From Dehalobacterium sp040766325 (lineage in GTDB: Bacteria; Bacillota; Dehalobacteriia; Dehalobacteriales; Dehalobacteriaceae): a stretch of DNA of 64,000 nucleotides. The first letter of the stretch is position 1, and every line of letters starts with the position of its first letter. Where the stretch lies: positions 1 through 64,000 of the forward strand of contig JAXGQR010000008.1 of NCBI GenBank assembly GCA_040766325.1. The letters are read 5' to 3'. This document shows, in pieces, positions 1 to 10,282 of the stretch. Under the pieces are notes generated by a model, which did no database searches, was not told the origin of the DNA, and worked only from the letters and a program-made list of their open reading frames with translations. A program made the translations under genes and the position numbers.

Positions 1-2
1 AG

Positions 3-1460
3 GAAACTCCATATTATCAAGAGGGTAAACTGGTCCGCCTCGGAACATGTCATAAGCCGGAAATAAAAGATAAGTTTCCAATGGTGTTTTTAGACCAAAT
101 TGCAGCTAAAAGAGGTGAATCGTTAAACCGGGAAAAAAATGAACTGCTTATGGAACGGGATAAAATTGAAAAGTTTTTCCAAGAATATCAATCATTGTTT
201 CAACTGGAGGCATCAATAAATAAGTTAACCAAGGAAAGGGGAGATCTGACAAATAGTATTTCTTATATTAAAAAGCAGATCGCAGAAGAAAAAGATGATG
301 TAAGGCAGCTTAGTTCTAATCTCCAAATAAACAACGATAAGCTGAAGAAAGCACAAGAATCCGGTGCAATTAAAAGAGTGTTCCTCCGTTTGAATCCGGA
401 AAAAATTAAACAAGAAATTGACCGGTTAACGAATCTGATTAACGATCAGAATATGTTTATTCAGGACCAGGAGGACAAATGCATTGAGATGCAGTCTGAA
501 TTGTCCAAAAAGGAAGATGCTTTTAATGGCCAGCAGAAACAATATTCCCAGAAATTGAAACAATTAGGGCTAACGAAAGAAGAACTCACCGAACAAAAAA
601 GTACCAATGAACAGCGCATGCATATTATCAGATCCCGATTGCAGGAAATAGAAAGGGCCTTGGACGAGCTTTCTAAGAACATCCTTTCTGATGCCGGGCT
701 GGTAGCTACAACATTAACTAAAACTTTTTCAGCAAAACAATTTCCTGATCGGCCTTTTGATGTACTAGTTGTAGATGAATCCAGTATGGCGCCTTTGCCT
801 TATGTTTTTTGGGCAGCGAGAAAGATTTCTTCTTTTATCACTATCGTTGGTGACTTTTTACAGCTCCCGCCGATCTGCGTGGCTGATAATGATACAGCGA
901 AAAAATGGCTGGGCCGCAGCATTTTTGATATTTTATAAATTAACGATGTAAATCATGCACTGGAAGATAAACGAGTCTTTCCTCTAAAAACCCAGTATCG
1001 TATGAACCCAAAGATAGCGGATATTCCGAACGAGTTTTTCTATGGCAAACAATTAGAAAATGATCAGGGCACGAAGCAAAAACTCATCTATGATGCATTC
1101 AGTAATGAAGAACCATTAGTTTTGGTTGATACCTCCTCCTTCAACCCGTGGTGCAGCCGCCTATCCGGGGGCGGGCGTTATAATATTTACAATGCCCTTG
1201 TATCTGCAGCCATTTCCCGCCGATTGATAAAAGAAAAACGAGTTAAGTCGGTCGGAATTGCTACTCCCTACAGGCATCAGGCACGGCTAATTCAAAAGAT
1301 TGCAGAGGACTGGGACATTGGAAGGCAGGTACGTATTAATACTGTGCACAGTTTTCAAGGTGGAGAGTCGGACGTAATAATCCTTGACTGTGTGGAAGGG
1401 CCGGGGGTTTCTCGCTGGTCGATGTTGGATGATCAACGGTCTTCTGAAGTCAAGTCCTAA
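3..1460 (+). pseudogene. SF1 (UPF1/DNA2-like) helicase, broken and partial
   Basis: The reading frame is already open at the left edge, so the gene begins outside the window. A long coiled-coil-like charged stretch (about 90-680) is followed by helicase motifs: a Walker B-like VVDESS and GDFLQLPP, then TQYRMNP, ATPYRHQ and VHSFQGGESD, the typical order of UPF1/DNA2-type superfamily 1 ATPases acting on nucleic acid. An in-frame TAA at 936-938 splits the frame, and the same frame resumes straight after it, so this is a nonsense mutation rather than two genes. The frame ends at 1460, before the expected final motif (NVAVTRAR), exactly where IS256 sequence begins. The protein is therefore both interrupted and 3'-truncated and is almost certainly non-functional. 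Confidence 0.85.
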
Positions 1461-1565
1461 AAAGTGTGTAATTTGAAATTTGGTAAATTAAGCCATATTA
1501 GTATTTAAATCTGCCTGTCATAGATTCTGAGCCAGAGAGGGGTTTCCAGCCACCCGTAGGGCTTG

Positions 1566-1690
1566 GCATTGACATTAGGCCTTGTAAAAAATGCTATACT
1601 GACATATACGAAGGCAACCTTGTTGGTGCTTGTCATGAGTTCTTCGCCTTCGGGCTTACGAAAGAGCATTTTTTAAGCTAATGTCAATGC
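1566..1690. repeat. Long imperfect palindrome beside the IS256 transposase
   Basis: Outer arms 1566-1578 and 1678-1690 are perfect 13-base inverted repeats. Inner arms 1586-1595 and 1665-1674 are perfect 10-base inverted repeats. Inside them CGAAGGC and GCCTTCG can also pair. The whole 125-base segment could fold as one long hairpin. It lies in the non-coding part of the IS256 element, downstream of the transposase stop. It may be a nested MITE-like element or a strong transcription barrier protecting the transposase; neither is proven. Confidence 0.6.
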
Positions 1691-1715
1691 TGGCGGTATA
1701 AGCAAATTTCTCCTT

Positions 1716-2939
1716 CTATGCCACATCTGCATTCTTATCATTTTTATGATGTGGTTTCTCTTTCAAGGATTGAAAGTACTGATCCATTTCCAGATATTTT
1801 CGCCCAGATGACCACTTTTCATCATGTTCCATCAAGAGAGCACCTATGAGGCGAATGAGAGATGCTTCATTCGGAAAGATTCGAATGACCCGTTCTCTTC
1901 TTCGAATTTCCTGATTCAATCTTTCAATGCTATTGCTCGTTCTGAGGCGCTTGCGGTATTTGAGGGGAAGATTTAAAACACTGATGATGTCATCAAATCC
2001 TTCTTCAAGGATTTTCATAGCCTTTGAGGCTTTATCGTTATAGTCTTCAAACATGGTGGACAGTTGTTCTCTGGCTATTGTCTCATTTGCAGCATCGTAC
2101 AGAAGGCGAAGTCTTTCCTTGATTTCCGGCTGTATACTCTTTGGACAATTATCCAGAATGTTTCTGGAAAAGTGTGTTTGACACCTTTGCCATGCAGCTC
2201 CCTGGAATTGCCTCTTAATCGCCTTCATAAGACCTTTATGAGCATCGGAAACGACAATGTCTACATTGGTTAGTCGTCTCTCCTTGAGACTTTGGAAAAA
2301 ATTATTCCAGCTTGTTTCCGATTCGGAATCTGCTGCAGCAAAGCCGATGACTTCTCGATAGCCCTCATGATTTACGCCTATGGCAATGAGAAGACCCTTC
2401 GACCGAACTCTTTTATTTTCGCGAACCTTTACATAGATGGCATCGACGATGACAAAAGGATAGTGCTTTTCCAGTGGCCTATTTCTGAAGTCTTCAACAA
2501 TTGGATCCAGGCTTTCGCATAGCTTTGAGACCGTCGATTTTGAGAAGCTTGTTCCACAAAGCTCTTCCGTAATGTTTTCAACCTTTCTAGTAGACACACC
2601 ATTTATAACCATCTCCATCATGGCAAGTACGAGAGCCTGTTCACTTCTTTGATAACGATGAAATAGATCTGTAGAAAACTGGCCATTTCGAAGCCTTGGA
2701 ATGAGTAACTCTAACGTACCCACCCTTGTTTTCATCTGCCGCATGCGATGCCCATTACGGTAGGCACACCGTTCATCGGTTCTTTCATAAGGATCCGCAC
2801 CGATTTGCTCGGTTAATTGAGCATCTAGTACCTGATTTAAAACTGCTTCCATCACTTTAGCCATTGCTCGATCTCGTCCTTCGAGTGTAAATAGTCCTTT
2901 TAAAATTTCTGTATCTAAGGTAAAATTAAGTTGAGCCAT
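1716..2939 (-). CDS. IS256-family transposase
   Basis: A 407-residue DDE transposase, full length for the IS256 (Mutator-like) family. Visible catalytic context: the first Asp in IVDAIYVKVRE, the second in VVSDAHKG, a characteristic AWQRCQTHFSRN segment, and the Glu in SNSIERLNQEIRRR. Translation starts at ATG 2939 with a GGAGG-type ribosome site just upstream. It cuts and pastes or copies its own element through the terminal repeats. The frame is intact, so the element may still be active. It sits between two broken host genes and reads against both. Confidence 0.95.
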   Translation of the reverse strand: MAQLNFTLDTEILKGLFTLEGRDRAMAKVMEAVLNQVLDAQLTEQIGADPYERTDERCAYRNGHRMRQMKTRVGTLELLIPRLRNGQFSTDLFHRYQRSEQALVLAMMEMVINGVSTRKVENITEELCGTSFSKSTVSKLCESLDPIVEDFRNRPLEKHYPFVIVDAIYVKVRENKRVRSKGLLIAIGVNHEGYREVIGFAAADSESETSWNNFFQSLKERRLTNVDIVVSDAHKGLMKAIKRQFQGAAWQRCQTHFSRNILDNCPKSIQPEIKERLRLLYDAANETIAREQLSTMFEDYNDKASKAMKILEEGFDDIISVLNLPLKYRKRLRTSNSIERLNQEIRRRERVIRIFPNEASLIRLIGALLMEHDEKWSSGRKYLEMDQYFQSLKEKPHHKNDKNADVA

Positions 2940-2998
2940 TTTTTATTCCTCCCGGTATTTTTAGTTGTGGTGACTTAATTATACCAAAGGATAGAAAT

Positions 2999-3802
2999 TT
3001 GGCTCGTTCCTTTTTACACCATTATACGGACTTTATCTGGTTGTGTATGGCCTTATTAGGTTTTGTATTGTTGGTTGGTCCGACTGTCTTTCTTCTTTCC
3101 TATTACGTTGACAGTATCGGCATTATGGTAACGAACTTCTTACGTATGAGTCTTTATACAGATCCAATATCCGGTTCCGGATTTCCTCAGGACTGGACTG
3201 TGTTTTATTGGGCCTGGTGGGCTGCATGGGCTATGTATTTTGGCTTATTTATTGCCAGGATTTCTAAGGGCAGAACGATTAAAGGCGTTGTTTTGAATAT
3301 GATGGTGGTAACTTCCGTCGGCTGCTCCTTGTTTTTCATGGTCTTTGGCGGCTATGCTGCAGATTTGCAACTTAATCAAGGCATGGGTCTTAATACAATT
3401 TTAGCTGAGTCCGGTGCCGGGGCGATGATTGGTGAGATATTAGGAACTTTACCTATACCGGCAATCCTCTTTCCGTATTTTTTATTAGTAATGGTTATTT
3501 TTCAAGCTACAACCATTGATTCCAATGCCTATATGATTTCCATGATTGCCTGCAAAGAAGTGAAAAGCTCTCAGGATTCGCCACGTTGGTCAAGGCTTTT
3601 TTGGTGCTTTTTTATTGTTGCGATTGGGATTGCGATTATGATGGTGGGTGGACTTTCTGCGGTACAGCTTTCATCTGTTGCCACCAGTATCCCTACGATG
3701 GTGATCATCATCATCCTGGGAATATCTTTGGTGAAAATGCTTCACAAGGATTTTCCAATTGAAAGTAAAACCATGACTGTTGATTACCAGGAAGAAGAGT
3801 AA
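2999..3802 (+). pseudogene. BCCT-family betaine/carnitine/choline transporter, C-terminal half
   Basis: About 267 residues remain of a protein normally near 500. The segment carries the BCCT signature around DWTVFYWAWWAAWAMYF with FIARISKGRT, followed by the last hydrophobic helices and a short acidic tail. The N-terminal half is missing and replaced by the IS256 element, so no proper start or ribosome site is present. In its intact form such a transporter imports quaternary amines. It directly precedes an MttB methyltransferase pair, so the original locus probably imported and demethylated a methylated amine. It is unlikely to be functional now. Confidence 0.88.
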
Positions 3803-3843
3803 GAGATTAATTCATATTGATTGATTTGAAGAGGAGGACAAAT

Positions 3844-5322
3844 ATGCGGACCAATTCACAAGCAGCACTCGATTTTACTCACGGATTTGGATTAAAAATG
3901 TTTTCCGAAGATGAACTCTATGCCATTCATTTAGCAACACTTAAGGTATTGGGTAAAACCGGGATCAAGGTAGAAAGTGAAGAAGCCCTAGAAATATTTT
4001 CTTCAGGTGGGGCAAAGGTTGACAAAGCAACCCATATAGTAAGATTTCCGGCATATGTAGTGGAAGATGCCATCCATTCTGCACCCAGCACAGTAGTATT
4101 AAATGCGCGTAATCCCCAACAGGATGTGGTTTTGGAAGGAAAAAGGGTCCATTTTACCAACTTTGGTGAAGGAATTATGGTCTTTGACCCCTATACCGGA
4201 GAATATCGCAAGTCTATCAAACAGGATTGTGCTAATGCCGCTTTAATGTGTGATTACCTTGATGAGGTAGATGTAATTCTTCGTGCGGTAGCAGCCCATG
4301 ATGTGTTTACACCCACTCATGTTCTTCATGAGATGGAAGCTTGTTTTCTAAATACCACAAAGCCAGTCTTTAACGGAGGGGTTAATTCACGATTAGCAGA
4401 ATACCTATTTCAGATGGGTGCTGCCGTTTCCGGCGGCATGGAGAAGTTTAAAGAACGGCCCATGTTATCTCTTAATGTATGTCCTACCAGTCCGTTACAG
4501 TTAACAGCTCATTGCACGGAAGCCATCATTAAATGTGCAGAATACGGAGTACCGGTGAACGTTCTTTCAATGGCGATGGCTGGCGGTTCTTCTCCTGTGA
4601 CCCTGGGTGGCACCTTGGTAACCCATAATGCCGAAGTCTTGTCAGGTGTGATTCTCAGTCAGCTTACCCGGAAGGGAACTCCTGTTATTTACGGCAGTTC
4701 CACCACGATGATGGATTTGAGAACCACGACCGCTCCTGTCGGTGCACCGGAATTGGGTATGATTAATGCGGCTGTAGCTGCTATGGCTCAATATTATCTC
4801 CTGCCCAGCTGGGTTGCTGGTGGGTAGGCTGACAGCAAAATTCCTGATGCTCAGGCAGCTCATGAAGCAACTATGTCTGCTCTCTTAACCGGTTTGGCAG
4901 GAGCCAATCTGATTTATGGAGTGGGAATGGTGGAACTTGGAATCAGCTTTAGCTTTGAACAGATGGTGATTGATAATGATATCATCAAGATGGTGCGTAA
5001 GGTGATTAAGGGGATAGAGATTTCAGATGAAACTTTAGCTGTAGATGTTATCGACCAGGTAGGTGCCGGTGGAAATTTCTTAAGCGAAGAACATACGATG
5101 AATCATATGCGCACGGAGCAGTCTCATCCCAGAATTTTTGATCGACATATGAGATACGCTTGGAAGGCTGAAGGCAGTAAAGATTTGACAGCCGTTGCTC
5201 ATGAAGAATCCCTGCATATTCTGGAAAATCATAAACCGGAGCAATTATCCGCAAGCGTTCAAGAGGAACTTAAGGAGATTATTGCAGAAGCAGAGGCAGA
5301 ATTTGCCGTTAAAAAGAAGTAA
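3844..5322 (+). CDS. mttB: Trimethylamine methyltransferase MttB with in-frame UAG (pyrrolysine)
   Basis: Reading the UAG at 4825-4827 as pyrrolysine gives 492 residues, the usual MttB length (about 495). Conserved MttB blocks lie on both sides: STTMMDLRTTTAPVGAPELG and SWVAGG before the UAG, then ADSKIPDAQAAHEA directly after it in the same frame, ending in TAA. The UAG is codon 328, close to the position of pyrrolysine in archaeal MttB. The start is ATG 3844 behind AGAGGAGG; an upstream in-frame start at 3817 would lack a ribosome site. MttB transfers a methyl group from trimethylamine to a corrinoid protein. A tRNA-Pyl and pyl genes lie at 56.6-60.3 kb, making decoding plausible. The gene is followed closely by a non-pyrrolysine homologue. 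Confidence 0.93.
4825..4827 (+). other. UAG codon read as pyrrolysine
   Basis: TAG follows WVAGG and is followed in the same frame by the conserved MttB C-terminal third. Translation otherwise stops at two-thirds length. Pyrrolysine is known at this site in MttB proteins. Confidence 0.9.
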
Positions 5323-5348
5323 ACTTTTTGTTAAGGGAGGCTTATGAA

Positions 5349-6749
5349 TTGACCTTTCAACCTTTTAAAATGATCACTGCAGAAGATTATCAGAGAATAC
5401 ATGAGGCATCCCTGAAAATCCTTCGGGAAACCGGTGTTGTTTTCCATTCTCAAGAAGCAATAGGTCTTTTTCAGGAGCATGGTGCCCGAGTGAACGGGGA
5501 GATTGTTTATTTGGATGCACCCATGGTGGAAAAAGCCTTGGAGAGTTGCCCGAAAAAATTTACCTGGCATGCCCGAGATGAGGAAAAATCAGTTACGGTA
5601 GGCGAAGACATCCTTATCCAGCCCAATATCGGTCCGGTTTACATCCAGGATTTAGATCAGGGACGCAGGATGGCTACACTAAAGGATTTATCGAATATTG
5701 TCAAGCTTTGTCAAGCCAGCGATGTGATTGATCTTAACGGTAGCGTTCCTGTAGACCCCAGTGATGTGGAAGGTGCGCAAAAGTACTATCAGATCATGTA
5801 CGAAATTTTGAAGCATACAGATAAACCCATCATTGGGGCTTGTGTCACCGGACCGGAAGCAAGAAAGATGCTGGAGATGGCGGAAATTGCCATGGGTGAA
5901 GGCAGCTTAGAACATCCCAGTGTCGGAGTTCTGGTTAATTCTCTTACCCCCTTAGGATTTGCTCCCGATACCATTGAAAGTATAATTGAATACTCCAAAC
6001 GTAAGCAAATCATCCTGTTGGCACCATGTATTATGGCTGGGGTATCCGGACCTGTTAGTTTGCTGGGTACAGCAGTGCTCCAGAATGTAGAACTTTTGGC
6101 AGGGATTGTGTTAACCCAATTAGTGAACCCCGGGACTCCTGTTGTTTATGCTGCAGCATCCTCCGTAGGTTACATGAAAAATGCCAGTTACGCAGCGGGA
6201 TCCCCGGAAGCCATGATGATTAACACGCCCAATATTCAGATGGGATTGGATTACTATCACCTGCCGACCCGTACTATGTGTGGTATTAGCCACTCCAAAG
6301 CATTGGATGCTCAGGCCGGTTATGAAACCATGATGAGTTTGATGATGGGTCTGATGAGCGGAGCGCATATTTTTGTCCAATGTTTGGGTGTTTTGGACGC
6401 CATTATGACCACTTCCTATGAAAAGCTCATCATTGATGAAGAATTAGTTCGTCGGGTGAAACATATCCGCAAAGGAATTGATACATCGGATCAGGCTCTA
6501 GCAGTTGATATTATTCAAGAAGTAGGGCATGGCGGCACCTATCTCACTCATGAAAGCACCTTTGAGGGCTTTAGAGACATTTGGACGCCTACCATATCCA
6601 ACTGGGATTCCTACGCAGATTGGTTGGCCCAAGGTGGAGAGGATGTTGCCAGGATAGCCAATAGGAGGTATAAAGAGATATTGGCCCAAGCTCCGGAATC
6701 ATTATTAGATTCTGAGGTGGATAAGGCCTTACAGTTTTATTTAAAATAG
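5349..6749 (+). CDS. MttB-superfamily methyltransferase without pyrrolysine (MtgB-like)
   Basis: A 466-residue member of the COG5598 family. It aligns along its whole length with the upstream MttB, but the pyrrolysine site is replaced by sense codons (CGISHSKALDAQAGYE instead of GG-Pyl-ADSKIPDAQAAHE). Characterised non-pyrrolysine members use glycine betaine or other quaternary amines such as carnitine or proline betaine. The substrate here is unknown. The start is taken as TTG 5349, eight bases after AGGGAGG; the nearby ATG at 5344 is out of frame and stops at once. It follows mttB by 26 bases and is likely co-transcribed with it. The remnant of a betaine-type transporter upstream supports a quaternary-amine substrate. 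The stop codon is UAG, with a UGA three codons later. Confidence 0.88.
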   Translation: MTFQPFKMITAEDYQRIHEASLKILRETGVVFHSQEAIGLFQEHGARVNGEIVYLDAPMVEKALESCPKKFTWHARDEEKSVTVGEDILIQPNIGPVYIQDLDQGRRMATLKDLSNIVKLCQASDVIDLNGSVPVDPSDVEGAQKYYQIMYEILKHTDKPIIGACVTGPEARKMLEMAEIAMGEGSLEHPSVGVLVNSLTPLGFAPDTIESIIEYSKRKQIILLAPCIMAGVSGPVSLLGTAVLQNVELLAGIVLTQLVNPGTPVVYAAASSVGYMKNASYAAGSPEAMMINTPNIQMGLDYYHLPTRTMCGISHSKALDAQAGYETMMSLMMGLMSGAHIFVQCLGVLDAIMTTSYEKLIIDEELVRRVKHIRKGIDTSDQALAVDIIQEVGHGGTYLTHESTFEGFRDIWTPTISNWDSYADWLAQGGEDVARIANRRYKEILAQAPESLLDSEVDKALQFYLK

Positions 6750-6772
6750 GAAGAACTGTGAGAGATAGGATT

Positions 6773-6817
6773 AAAGCTAAACAAGGTGAATCAAATGATT
6801 CGGGCTTGTTTAGCTTT
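6773..6817. terminator. Bidirectional terminator between the mttB pair and pyruvate carboxylase
   Basis: A 13-base perfect inverted repeat (AAAGCTAAACAAG and its complement) with A and T runs on either side sits between two convergent genes. Confidence 0.8.
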
Positions 6818-6847
6818 AATGTTTGTTTCTATTCTTTACATAATTTT

Positions 6848-9800
6848 TTATTTCATTTTAATTAACAATTCTCCGGTATCTACCTGCTGACCTTCTGTTA
6901 CCAACAGGGCATCAATTTTTCCCTTTGTCGGAGCAGTAATATTGGTCTCCATTTTCATGGCTTCAATTACGACCAGACTCTGGTGTTCTTCCACCTCATC
7001 TCCTTCTTTGACGAGAATTTTTAGGATAGAACCGGGAATACTGGCGCCGATTTCCATGGGGTTTTGGGGGTCGGCCATTTTGCTGAAATTATCGTCCAAG
7101 GTTAAGGTTTTGAAGCCCTTATCCCTGATTTTTATTTCTCTTCTGTTGCCGTTAATATCAAAGTGCAAGGTGACGAATCCTTCATTGTCCGGCTTACCGA
7201 TTTCCAAAAGACGGATAATCAGCTTCTTTCCTTCCTCGATTTCTACTTCACAAGTTTCTCCTTCACTAAGACCATGGAAAAAGATATCACTGCCCATTCT
7301 GGTTAAGTCTCCGTATTCCTCCAATTCATGAAGATAGTCCTCGTACACCTTGGGATATAAGGCGTAAGATAAGATTTCCTGATTGGAAGGTTGACTGTGA
7401 AATTTTTCTTCCAGATATTCTGCGATAGCGTTAAAATCCTCCGGAGGTAGAATTTCTCCTGGACGGCTGGTAAGCGGTTTCTCCCCTTTCAGAACCAGCT
7501 TTTGTAATTTTTCCGGGAATGCTCCTTCCGGTTGGCCCATCATGCCTCGGAAATAGTCCACCACAGAGTCGGGAAAGGATAGATCACGACCTTTTTCATA
7601 AATGTTATCCTGTGTCAGATGGTTTTTTACCATAAAGATGGCCATATCTCCTACCATTTTCGATGATGGTGTTACTTTAACAATATCACCCAACATTTCA
7701 TTCACAGTTTTATACATTTTTTTCACAGCGGCAAAATGATGTCCCAGACCAAAACTGTTTACCTGGGATTTAAAGTTAGAGTATTGTCCTCCGGGCATCT
7801 CATGCACATAGATTTCTGCTGTACTGGATTTCAATTCCGACTCAAACTTACTATAGACGGGGCGTACTGCTTCCCAATAATCTGACAATTGTTGGAGAGC
7901 GTGGGGATCCAGACCGGTGTCTCGTTCCGTATTGACTAGGGCGGAGACAACAGAATTTAAAGCAGGCTGACTGGTAAGACCAGACATGCTGTTTAAGGCT
8001 GTATCTACAATGTCAACCCCGGCTTCTGCAGCTAACAAGATAGCGGCGACCCCGTTGCCACTGGTATCATGGGTGTGGAAATGGATGGGTATGGATATTT
8101 CCTCTTTGAGGGCTTTTATTAGCTTATTGGCTGCGTATGGTTTAAGAAGAGCCGACATATCCTTAATAGCCAGGATATGAGCCCCCATTTTTTCAATTTC
8201 CCTAGCTTTTTTCACATAATATTGGAGCGAGTATTTATCTCTGGAACTATCCAGAATGTCACCGGTATAACAGATAGTGGCTTCTGCCACCTTGCCGCAT
8301 TTTAATACTTCATCGATGGCAACGTCAATACCTTTGAGCCAATTCAGGGAGTCAAAAATGCGAAAGACGTCAATGCCGCTTTGTGCTGATTCTCTGATAA
8401 AAGCACGAATGACATTATCAGGATAGTTCTTATAGCCAACTCCATTTGCTCCTCTTAACAGCATTTGGAAAAGGATATTAGGAATGTCTTTCCTTAATTT
8501 TTCCAAGCGATGCCACGGGGATTCTTTCAAAAAGCGATAGGCCACATCGAAGGTAGCTCCGCCCCACATTTCCAGGGAGAAAAGATCCTTTGCCAAAAGG
8601 GCGGTAGCAGGGGCAATTTTCGTCATGTCCTTGGTCCTGACTCTGGTGGCCATTAAAGACTGGTGCGCATCGCGCATGGTAGTATCTGTCAGAAGGAGCT
8701 TTTCTTGTGCTTGAATCCACTTGACCAAACCTTCCGGACCCTTTTCATCTAATATTTGTTTTGTTCCTTTTAAATTAGTAGGAGTTTCTATCTGGGGCAC
8801 GATAGGAATATCGAATTCCTCTTTAATTCCTTTCGTTTCATTAACGACGATTTCACCGATAAATTTTAATAGTCTTAGTTCTTTATCTGCTTTAGGTTTG
8901 ATATCAAAAAGCTCGGGATGATTGTTAATAAAACCGGTATCACAGGCACCTTGATGAAATTTTTCATGATTTAATACATTAATCAGAAAGCCAACATTGG
9001 TTTTTACGCCCCGCACCATTAATTCCTTCAAGGAGCGGGTAGCTTTACGAATGGTGTCCTCAAAAGTACGGGAGTTGGCTGTAATTTTAACTAGCAAACT
9101 GTCATAATAGGGGTTAATTTTTGCCGTAGTAAAGCCTTCCGCTCCATCTAAACGAATACCGAATCCGGATCCGGAGCGATAAGCATCAATGGTCCCCACA
9201 GAGGGAGCGAAATTATTCCCGGGGTCCTCAGTGGTGACCCGGCATTGAATAGCGTAACCTCTAGGCATAATTGCACTCTGAGCGGGGATGCCAATCTGGG
9301 GAGCATCCAAGGGATAGCCTTGGGCAATAAGCAATTGGCTTTGTACCAAATCATAGCCGGTAATCATCTCAGTCACCGTGTGTTCCACCTGAATCCTGGG
9401 ATTCATTTCAATAAAATAATGATTTCCATAGGCATCCACCAAAAATTCTACCGTGCCGGCACTGCGATAATTCACCGCGCGAGCTATCTTCAGGGCATCT
9501 TGACAAATATCTTCCCTTTTTTCCTGAGCTAAGCAAAAGGCTGGGGCATATTCGATCACCTTTTGGTGTCTTCTTTGAATGGAGCAATCACGCTCATAAA
9601 GATGAACGATGTTACCGTAGTTATCACCGAGGATTTGCACTTCAATATGTTTAGGTTGCTTCAAATATTTTTCGATAAATATATCGTCTATGCCAAAAGC
9701 AGATTTGGCTTCATTTTTGGCACTGCGAAATGATTCCAGCAATTCGTCTTCATTATTCACGATGCGCATGCCTCTGCCGCCACCTCCGGCTGCGGCCTTG

Positions 9801-10282
9801 AGCATCACAGGATAACCGCACTGCTCGGCAAAAGCTTTTGCTTCCGCATCTGAACTAATAGGCTTTTCCACTCCAGGAATGGTAGGCACACCGACCTCTT
9901 TAGCTAATAATTTTGATTTGATTTTATCCCCTAATCGGTCCATCATTACATGGGTGGGACCAATAAAAACAATTCCGGCGTCTTCACATTTCTGGGAGAA
10001 TTCGGGATTTTCAGAAAGAAACCCGTAGCCGGGATGAATAGCATCCACACCCTTTTTTTTGGCTAGACTGATTATTTCATCTATATCCAAATATGCTTGT
10101 ATAGGTCCTTTATTTTCACCGATGAGATAGGATTCATCAGCTTTGGTACGAAAGAGTGAAAATTTATCTTCATTGGAATATATGGCTACAGATCGTATAC
10201 CTAACTCTGTGCAAGCCCGGAAAACCCGAATGGCAATTTCTCCCCGGTTGGCTACGAGCACTCGCTTGAATTTTTTAATCAA
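6848..10282 (-). CDS. pycA: Pyruvate carboxylase
   Basis: 1144 residues, full length for the single-chain enzyme that makes oxaloacetate from pyruvate, bicarbonate and ATP in the cytoplasm. Domain order is biotin carboxylase (N-terminal VLVANRGEIAIR; ATP-grasp loop AAAGGGGRGMR), carboxyltransferase (starting near TDTTMRDAHQSLMATRVRT, with metal-binding HFHTHDTSG), and a C-terminal biotinyl domain with the biotinylated lysine in EAMKME. The start is TTG 10282 with GGAGG upstream; no better ATG is present. It stands alone, ends at a shared terminator, and is oriented against the mttB pair. It likely supplies C4 units for biosynthesis. Confidence 0.97.
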   Translation of the reverse strand: MIKKFKRVLVANRGEIAIRVFRACTELGIRSVAIYSNEDKFSLFRTKADESYLIGENKGPIQAYLDIDEIISLAKKKGVDAIHPGYGFLSENPEFSQKCEDAGIVFIGPTHVMMDRLGDKIKSKLLAKEVGVPTIPGVEKPISSDAEAKAFAEQCGYPVMLKAAAGGGGRGMRIVNNEDELLESFRSAKNEAKSAFGIDDIFIEKYLKQPKHIEVQILGDNYGNIVHLYERDCSIQRRHQKVIEYAPAFCLAQEKREDICQDALKIARAVNYRSAGTVEFLVDAYGNHYFIEMNPRIQVEHTVTEMITGYDLVQSQLLIAQGYPLDAPQIGIPAQSAIMPRGYAIQCRVTTEDPGNNFAPSVGTIDAYRSGSGFGIRLDGAEGFTTAKINPYYDSLLVKITANSRTFEDTIRKATRSLKELMVRGVKTNVGFLINVLNHEKFHQGACDTGFINNHPELFDIKPKADKELRLLKFIGEIVVNETKGIKEEFDIPIVPQIETPTNLKGTKQILDEKGPEGLVKWIQAQEKLLLTDTTMRDAHQSLMATRVRTKDMTKIAPATALLAKDLFSLEMWGGATFDVAYRFLKESPWHRLEKLRKDIPNILFQMLLRGANGVGYKNYPDNVIRAFIRESAQSGIDVFRIFDSLNWLKGIDVAIDEVLKCGKVAEATICYTGDILDSSRDKYSLQYYVKKAREIEKMGAHILAIKDMSALLKPYAANKLIKALKEEISIPIHFHTHDTSGNGVAAILLAAEAGVDIVDTALNSMSGLTSQPALNSVVSALVNTERDTGLDPHALQQLSDYWEAVRPVYSKFESELKSSTAEIYVHEMPGGQYSNFKSQVNSFGLGHHFAAVKKMYKTVNEMLGDIVKVTPSSKMVGDMAIFMVKNHLTQDNIYEKGRDLSFPDSVVDYFRGMMGQPEGAFPEKLQKLVLKGEKPLTSRPGEILPPEDFNAIAEYLEEKFHSQPSNQEILSYALYPKVYEDYLHELEEYGDLTRMGSDIFFHGLSEGETCEVEIEEGKKLIIRLLEIGKPDNEGFVTLHFDINGNRREIKIRDKGFKTLTLDDNFSKMADPQNPMEIGASIPGSILKILVKEGDEVEEHQSLVVIEAMKMETNITAPTKGKIDALLVTEGQQVDTGELLIKMK

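Larger units (their letters stand above)
1470..2998 (-). mobile_element. IS256-family insertion sequence
   Basis: One complete transposase gene lies between imperfect inverted ends. The left inner end at 1479-1492 matches, with a one-base gap, the reverse complement of 2974-2988; similarity continues weakly outward to about 1470 and 2998. No target duplication can be recognised, because the left flank is a truncated helicase and the right flank a truncated transporter. That suggests deletion or recombination at the element. Exact ends are uncertain by about 10-20 bases. Confidence 0.75.

Noticed and set aside
936..938. In-frame TAA in the helicase as possible recoding
   Set aside because: TAA is not known to be recoded in bacteria, and the gene is also truncated by the IS, so a plain nonsense mutation is simpler.
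5344..5352. ATG 5344 as start of the second MttB homologue
   Set aside because: It is out of frame and reaches a stop after two codons; TTG 5349 has the matching ribosome site.
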